64,000 bases of DNA, from positions 62,001 to 126,000 of the forward strand of contig CAWKIT010000025.1 in assembly GCA_963849695.1 (NCBI GenBank). The letters are read 5' to 3'. Numbering within the stretch: the first letter of the stretch is position 1; each line of letters starts with the position of its first letter. The notes below the pieces were generated by a model, which saw nothing but the letters and a program-made list of their open reading frames with translations, did not search any database and was not told where the DNA came from. The stretch is from DASSUW01 sp963849695. GTDB lineage: Bacteria > Actinomycetota > Thermoleophilia > Solirubrobacterales > Solirubrobacteraceae. This document shows, piece after piece, positions 60,370-64,000 of the stretch. A program made the position numbers and the translations under genes.

Positions 60370-60827
60370 CGCACCCGCAGCCCGTCCGCGACCGCATGCA
60401 TGAGCTCGAAGAGGTCGTCGTACTCGAGCGCCGCCGTGGTGCAAGACACCACGATGCCCAGCTCACCGGCCGGCACGAGCCACTGCTCGAGGCAGACGCC
60501 GCCGTGCACGCTGTCGACGTAGTGGCTGAGCGCGCGGCGCGCCGGCCGGCCGCCGACCTCCAGCTCCTCGAGGTCGAGCAGCCGGTGCCGGCGGAGCGTC
60601 TCCGCGAGCGCGGCGAGCGACCGCCCGGCCCACTCCTCGACCGACTCCCCGTCCGGCAGCCGCTCGACGGTGACGACGACGTTGGCGCGGACATGACCGT
60701 CGTCGCGCTCGGGCTCGATCGCCAGCAGCGCGCACCCTTTGACGTTCTCTCGCCACTCCCATCCGACGGGGAGCGGCAGCTCGAAGCCGCCCGCGCCATG
60801 GCGATGGACCGCGAGGGCGTCGCTCAT
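60366..60827 (-). CDS. LpqN/DUF1795-like protein
   Basis: 153 residues. The opening HRHGAGGFELPLPVGWEWREN and the mid-part ANVVVTVERLPDGESVEEWA, with the ending DLFELMHAVADGL, follow the LpqN/LpqT or DUF1795 pattern seen in mycobacterial lipoproteins and in type VII-associated proteins. No signal peptide is visible, so it may be cytosolic. ATG 60827 overlaps the upstream stop (ATGA). Exact role unknown. Confidence 0.7.
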   Translation of the reverse strand: MSDALAVHRHGAGGFELPLPVGWEWRENVKGCALLAIEPERDDGHVRANVVVTVERLPDGESVEEWAGRSLAALAETLRRHRLLDLEELEVGGRPARRALSHYVDSVHGGVCLEQWLVPAGELGIVVSCTTAALEYDDLFELMHAVADGLRVR

Positions 60828-61180
60828 CCGATGCGGAAGCGCTCGTTGAGGGCCCTGGCGCGGGCGGGCCCGTGCGGGCCGTCGAACACCCAGCCGCCGG
60901 CCGTGGTGTCGACGGCGAAGCCGGGGCTGCGCAGCCGTCGCTGCCACTTGGGCATCCAGCCTCCCGCCACCGGCGTGCCCGGCGTGAGCGGCCCGATGGC
61001 TCGGATGCTCGAGGCGGGGATGACCTCCGTCTCGCCGGCGCCCGCCGGGCGGAAGACGAGGCCGTCGACGTGCACCTCGAGCGAGCCGGCCACCGGGCGA
61101 ACGATCTCCTCACCGGGCGCCGGGCCCCATGCGGGGCCGACCGCCGCCAGCTCCCACCGCTCGATCGGCTCGTCCGACAC
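60824..61180 (-). CDS. small uncharacterised protein, PH-like
   Basis: 118 residues, no membrane helix. It is beta-rich by appearance (IVRPVAGSLEVHVDGLVFRP, TEVIPASSIRAIGPL, GFAVDTTAGGWVFDGPHGPA), which suggests a PH-like small barrel. The same pattern (VIPADSIRSVDRVP ... LRIETSEGSWYFEA) recurs at the C-terminus of the next upstream protein, so the two are related. GTG 61180. Confidence 0.6.
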   Translation of the reverse strand: MSDEPIERWELAAVGPAWGPAPGEEIVRPVAGSLEVHVDGLVFRPAGAGETEVIPASSIRAIGPLTPGTPVAGGWMPKWQRRLRSPGFAVDTTAGGWVFDGPHGPARARALNERFRIG

Positions 61181-61195
61181 TGCAGTGCCCCGACA

Positions 61196-61969
61196 CTAGA
61201 GCCGAGCCTCCACCCCGCCGAGGTAGCGCTCGGCGAGCTCGGTCGCCCGCCGCCCGGCGCGGGCGGCCTCGAAGTACCACGAGCCCTCCGAGGTCTCGAT
61301 CCGCAGCCGCGGCATGACGCGCGAGGGCAGGTCCGGCCCGGTGCTCGCGCCCTCCGGACGGCTGCCCGCGGGCACGCGGTCCACCGACCGGATCGAGTCG
61401 GCCGGAATCACGACCGTGACCGGCCGGCCGCGCATCCGGTCCTCGCGCGCGTCGGCCGCGAAGGCCAGCGCGTGCTCCCAGAGCAGCAGGTGCCCGCGCA
61501 CGACGCCCACCCGCTGCATCGCGCTCGGGTGCCCGTGCTCGTCGCTCACCAGGTGCGCCCGCCAGCGATCGAGCGGCGGGCCCGGCCCGGCGGCCGAGCG
61601 CGCCGCCGCGTCGCTCGAGTCCGCGACCGGTGACCGCACGGTCGTGGCGATCGCCGCGTTGAGCGGCACCGACAGGTCGTACGTGGTGTCGCGCTCGCGG
61701 TACCAGGCCGGCCCGTACCACTTCGGGTCCCACAGCCACAGCACGACGCCCGCGAGCGCGGCCGCCAGCGCGAGGGCATAGACCACCCCGCTGACCGGGG
61801 GGCCGGCCAGATCGCCGGCTCCGGCGGCGATCAGCACGATCCCGACCGCGGGCAGCGCCGTGATCGGCATCAGCGGCAGCATCGCCATCCGCGACCACGC
61901 GCGCCAGCGCCCGGTCCAGCACAGCCAGGCGAGCGCGAGCAGGACGAGGCCGATCGCGATCGCGATCAC
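61196..61969 (-). CDS. membrane protein with C-terminal PH-like domain
   Basis: 257 residues. Three membrane helices within residues 1-82 (IAIGLVLLALAWLCW, LPLMPITALPAVGIVLIAAG, GVVYALALAAALAGVVLWLW) are followed by a cytosolic part. Its last third (VTVVIPADSIRSVDRVPAG to RLRIETSEGSWYFEA) resembles the following small protein. GTG 61969 lies four bases after the effector-like stop. Likely a structural or accessory protein of the type VII-like system; no family name can be given. Confidence 0.65.
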   Translation of the reverse strand: MIAIAIGLVLLALAWLCWTGRWRAWSRMAMLPLMPITALPAVGIVLIAAGAGDLAGPPVSGVVYALALAAALAGVVLWLWDPKWYGPAWYRERDTTYDLSVPLNAAIATTVRSPVADSSDAAARSAAGPGPPLDRWRAHLVSDEHGHPSAMQRVGVVRGHLLLWEHALAFAADAREDRMRGRPVTVVIPADSIRSVDRVPAGSRPEGASTGPDLPSRVMPRLRIETSEGSWYFEAARAGRRATELAERYLGGVEARL

Positions 61970-61973
61970 GGAC

Positions 61974-63374
61974 TCACCACGGCGGGTCGAAGTCGGGCAG
62001 GTCGATGTCCGGGACGTCGATGTCCGGCATGTCGATGTCGCCGACGGCGTCGGCCAGGTCGTCGGCCGCGCCGCCCGCCCAGTCGACTACCCCGTCGTTG
62101 AACTTGTCCGCGAGCCCGCCGGCCAGGCCGCCGCCGATGATGCCGCCGACCACACCGCCCACCACCGTGCCGACGCCCGGGCAGATCGCGGTGCCCAGCG
62201 CCGCGCCGCCCGCCGCGCCCGCCCAGGCGCCCCCGGCGCCGGCGACGCCCACCGTCGCCGTCTGCGCCGCCACGCGGCCGGCCCGCTCGTTCCCGTTGAG
62301 GTTGGGGTTGTCGAGGTCGTCGAAGTACTGGCCGGCTCCCGCCGTCAGCAGCGAGGCGGCGCCGCCCGCGCGGCCGAACCACTTCGCCCGCGTCGCCCAC
62401 TGGGCGCGGGCGCCCTGGTCGGGCACCGCCCGAGCGGGAGCCCAGATGCCGCCGCGCGAATACCCACGGACCTGCGTGGTGCCGCCGGAAGGGGTCGATC
62501 GGGTGTGGGGGCGTACCCATTGCGGCGCGCGGGTCCAGTAGCCGGGCTGCATGCGCATCCAGTTCTGGGCCGCGTAGCGGCTTGTCCACTCCGAGGCGCC
62601 GAAGAGGATGCCGCTGGTCCAGCTCGCAGCGACCATCGCGCTCTCGCCCTCGTTGTAGCCCGAGTGCCACGGGTTGAGGGGCTTGACCTGGACCTCGTAG
62701 ACGAAGTCCCACACCGCCTTGGCGCCCGACGCGAAGGCCGGCCCGCCGATGAACGCCCCGGTCAGCCCCGTTGCGTTCAGCGCGCCGGCGCAGGCGGCGT
62801 CCGCGCGCTCGGCGGAGGCCACCGCCCGGTCCGCCTCCCCGTGCGCCCACCGCTCGATGCGCGCCTCCTCGGCCTCGGCCTCGGCAGCCACCGACTCGGC
62901 GGCCTGCGCCCGGCCTTCGGCGGCGTTCGCCTCCGCCGCGAGCGGGTCGAAGCCGCCGGTCACCAGCGCCGGGCTCGACAGCGCGCCGGCGTGCGCCTGG
63001 TCGGCTTCCGCGCGCGCCGCGGCCGCGCGCGACCGCGCCTGGCGCGCCGCCTCTCGCGCGTCGTGCAGGCGCTCGGCCGCGCGCCGCACGTCGTCCTGCG
63101 CGCTTTCGATCGCGTCGGCCAGCTCGGCGTAGGCGGCCGCGGCGGCGTCGACCGAGCCGGCGACGTGCGAGACCGCCGCCTGGCCGCGCGTGAGCGTGCC
63201 CGAATACGACTGCGACGCAACGCCCGACCAGTCGGGCGCGACAGCGCCGCCCAGGCGCGCTCCGGCGCCCTCGAAGCCGCCGCCGATCCCGCGCAGGCGC
63301 GCGGCGGCGTCGCGCAGCGGGCCGGGCTCGCCCTCAGGCCACGGGAGGCCTTCGAGGTTCGCCGGGCGGCTCAT
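61974..63374 (-). CDS. large type VII secretion effector-like protein
   Basis: 466 residues. The N-terminal ~190 residues form a long helical hairpin with VAPDWSGVASQSYSG (Trp49-Ser-Gly in WxG position), as in LXG/putative T7SS-secreted proteins. The middle part (NPWHSGYNEGESAMVAASW, IWAPARAVPDQGARAQW) is unlike known toxins. The C-terminus has Gly-zipper hydrophobic segments (GGVVGGIIGGGLAGGLADKF) and a repeated acidic end (DIDMPDIDVPDIDLPDFD). The Gly-zipper could insert into membranes. ATG 63374 overlaps the EspC-like stop. No immunity gene is recognised. Confidence 0.75.
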   Translation of the reverse strand: MSRPANLEGLPWPEGEPGPLRDAAARLRGIGGGFEGAGARLGGAVAPDWSGVASQSYSGTLTRGQAAVSHVAGSVDAAAAAYAELADAIESAQDDVRRAAERLHDAREAARQARSRAAAARAEADQAHAGALSSPALVTGGFDPLAAEANAAEGRAQAAESVAAEAEAEEARIERWAHGEADRAVASAERADAACAGALNATGLTGAFIGGPAFASGAKAVWDFVYEVQVKPLNPWHSGYNEGESAMVAASWTSGILFGASEWTSRYAAQNWMRMQPGYWTRAPQWVRPHTRSTPSGGTTQVRGYSRGGIWAPARAVPDQGARAQWATRAKWFGRAGGAASLLTAGAGQYFDDLDNPNLNGNERAGRVAAQTATVGVAGAGGAWAGAAGGAALGTAICPGVGTVVGGVVGGIIGGGLAGGLADKFNDGVVDWAGGAADDLADAVGDIDMPDIDVPDIDLPDFDPPW

Positions 63375-63652
63375 CGTGGCATCGCCCGCTGGTCGACCTG
63401 CTCGTAGGTCTCGGCCGCGCTCACGGCGTTGGCGCCGAGCGAGCCCACCCCGTCGGCGATCGCCAGCGCGCCCGCCTCGAGCGCCCGGCCGAACTGGGCG
63501 CTGGCCGCTGCGCTCTGTGACGGCGCGGCGCCGCCCACGCCCGACAGGGCGGCGGCGATCTCACCCGCGAAGCCGCGCAACTCGGCAGCGACGCTCTCCG
63601 CGCTGCCGCCCGCCGCGCGCAGTCCTCCTGTCTCGACATCGATACGTGGCAT
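63371..63652 (-). CDS. EspC-like small type VII secretion target
   Basis: 93 residues, all-helical. It starts MPRIDVETGGLRAAGGSAESVA and ends NAVSAAETYEQVDQRAMP. Length, helical hairpin shape and terminal AAETYEQVD resemble EspC/DUF2580 proteins, partners of larger secreted effectors. No Trp is present, so there is no WxG motif. First gene of the operon; the stop overlaps the effector start (ATGA), which fits co-secretion as a heterodimer. Confidence 0.75.
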   Translation of the reverse strand: MPRIDVETGGLRAAGGSAESVAAELRGFAGEIAAALSGVGGAAPSQSAAASAQFGRALEAGALAIADGVGSLGANAVSAAETYEQVDQRAMPR

Positions 63653-63772
63653 GAGAGCTGCCTCCGTGCTCGGGTGTCGTGTCCCAGCATAGGGCCGGAT
63701 ACCGATCTCAGAGGTTTGGGATACCCGCCTGGCGCCGAGGCGACGCCGTATGTCGACCGTCTAGATTGACCG

Positions 63773-64000
63773 CATCACAGCGTCGCTCCAGGCCCAGTTC
63801 TCGTTCGTCCTGCGCGTGCGGATCGACCACCGGCCCGGCATGCTGGGCCGGGTCGCGACCGCGATCGGCGAAGCCGGCGGGACGCTCGGCTCGATCGACC
63901 TGATCGCGATCGACGACTCGCACACGCTGCGCGACATGACGATCGACGCCGCGGGGACCGACCACGCGCAACAGATCGTCGCCGCCGCCGGGCAGGTCGA
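63773..64000 (+). CDS. ACT-domain NAD-malic enzyme, N-terminal fragment
   Basis: Runs off the window. The visible 76 codons encode an N-terminal ACT domain: FSFVLRVRIDHRPGMLGRVATAIGEAGG, then DLIAIDDSHTLRDMTIDAAG (positions cited only). In actinobacteria this precedes the malic enzyme catalytic part. No ATG, GTG or TTG lies between the in-frame TAG at 63761 and the domain start; the first codons are ATT GAC CGC ATC ACA. The true start is therefore unresolved (ATT/ATC start, leaderless message after a TAGATT box, or an indel). Confidence 0.7.

Noticed and set aside
59303..60799. A 498-codon minus-strand frame across 59.3-60.8 kb
   Set aside because: Ser/Arg-rich and off-frame to three well-formed overlapping genes (59713-61180).

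Overview
The window is very GC-rich (about 72% by eye), has dense overlapping genes with GTGA/ATGA junctions and frequent GTG/TTG starts. Its protein content suggests an actinomycetote, most likely of the Thermoleophilia (Solirubrobacterales/Gaiellales-like). That placement is inferred from protein style and gene set; no rRNA gene is present to confirm it. I saw no rRNA, tRNA, CRISPR array, transposase or integrase.

Layout. 0-3.7 kb: the end of a PiT phosphate permease, an acyltransferase whose 3' end is duplicated, a LysM-transglycosylase, a metallo-beta-lactamase-fold protein and a Cys-rich small protein. 3.7-11.9 kb: uvrA, an M32 carboxypeptidase, a frameshifted DivIVA-like gene, a frameshifted alkA-like glycosylase, and uvrB. 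12-13.8 kb: universal stress protein and amino-acid permease. 13.8-26.1 kb: an alpha-glucan module with two LacI regulators, each with a visible CG-centred operator, a secreted six-hairpin glycosidase, a debranching-type enzyme, a GH13 alpha-glucosidase and an ABC sugar importer. The importer's permease pair is present twice, the second time 5'-truncated, and is riddled with single-base frameshifts. 26.1-28.7 kb: a flavinylation operon (transmembrane flavin reductase, FMN-binding protein, ApbE). 28.4-35 kb: GH3 beta-glucosidase, lytic transglycosylase, coaE, rpsA with a phase-shifting repeat tail, and an FAD oxidoreductase.

35.4-51.4 kb: one nearly gap-free minus-strand operon of 17 genes. 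It encodes a split PEP-synthase-like phosphotransferase (ATP-grasp half and swivelling-His half in separate genes, as in phenylphosphate synthase), a three-subunit molybdenum hydroxylase with a CoxG-like protein, an FAH-family hydrolase, two metal-dependent cyclase-fold hydrolases (one fused to an HD domain), a YgiN-like monooxygenase, a GntR regulator, a zinc alcohol dehydrogenase, a beta-keto acid cleavage enzyme, an alpha/beta hydrolase, a class III aminotransferase and a SIS-domain protein. Divergent from it (51.6-54.4 kb) lie the two halves of a Tm-1-like protein (UPF0261 ATP-binding part and PEP-hydrolase-like TIM barrel), a cupin and a truncated GNAT. This reads as a catabolic system for an unidentified, probably cyclic or aromatic substrate that is activated by phosphorylation and hydroxylated by a Mo enzyme. 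It is the best candidate here for something undescribed.

54.3-64 kb: a decayed FAD monooxygenase, a YdcZ-type transporter, polA, a disordered RGG-rich protein (frameshifted in its repeat), a six-gene type VII secretion-like operon (EspC-like protein, large effector-like protein, LpqN-like and other accessory proteins), and the start of an ACT-domain malic enzyme.

Quality caution. Single-base indels interrupt otherwise intact protein sequences in at least ten genes, densest at 8.2-9.6 kb and 21.4-26.1 kb. Because each broken gene can be rejoined into a full-length conserved protein, sequencing or assembly error is at least as likely as true decay.
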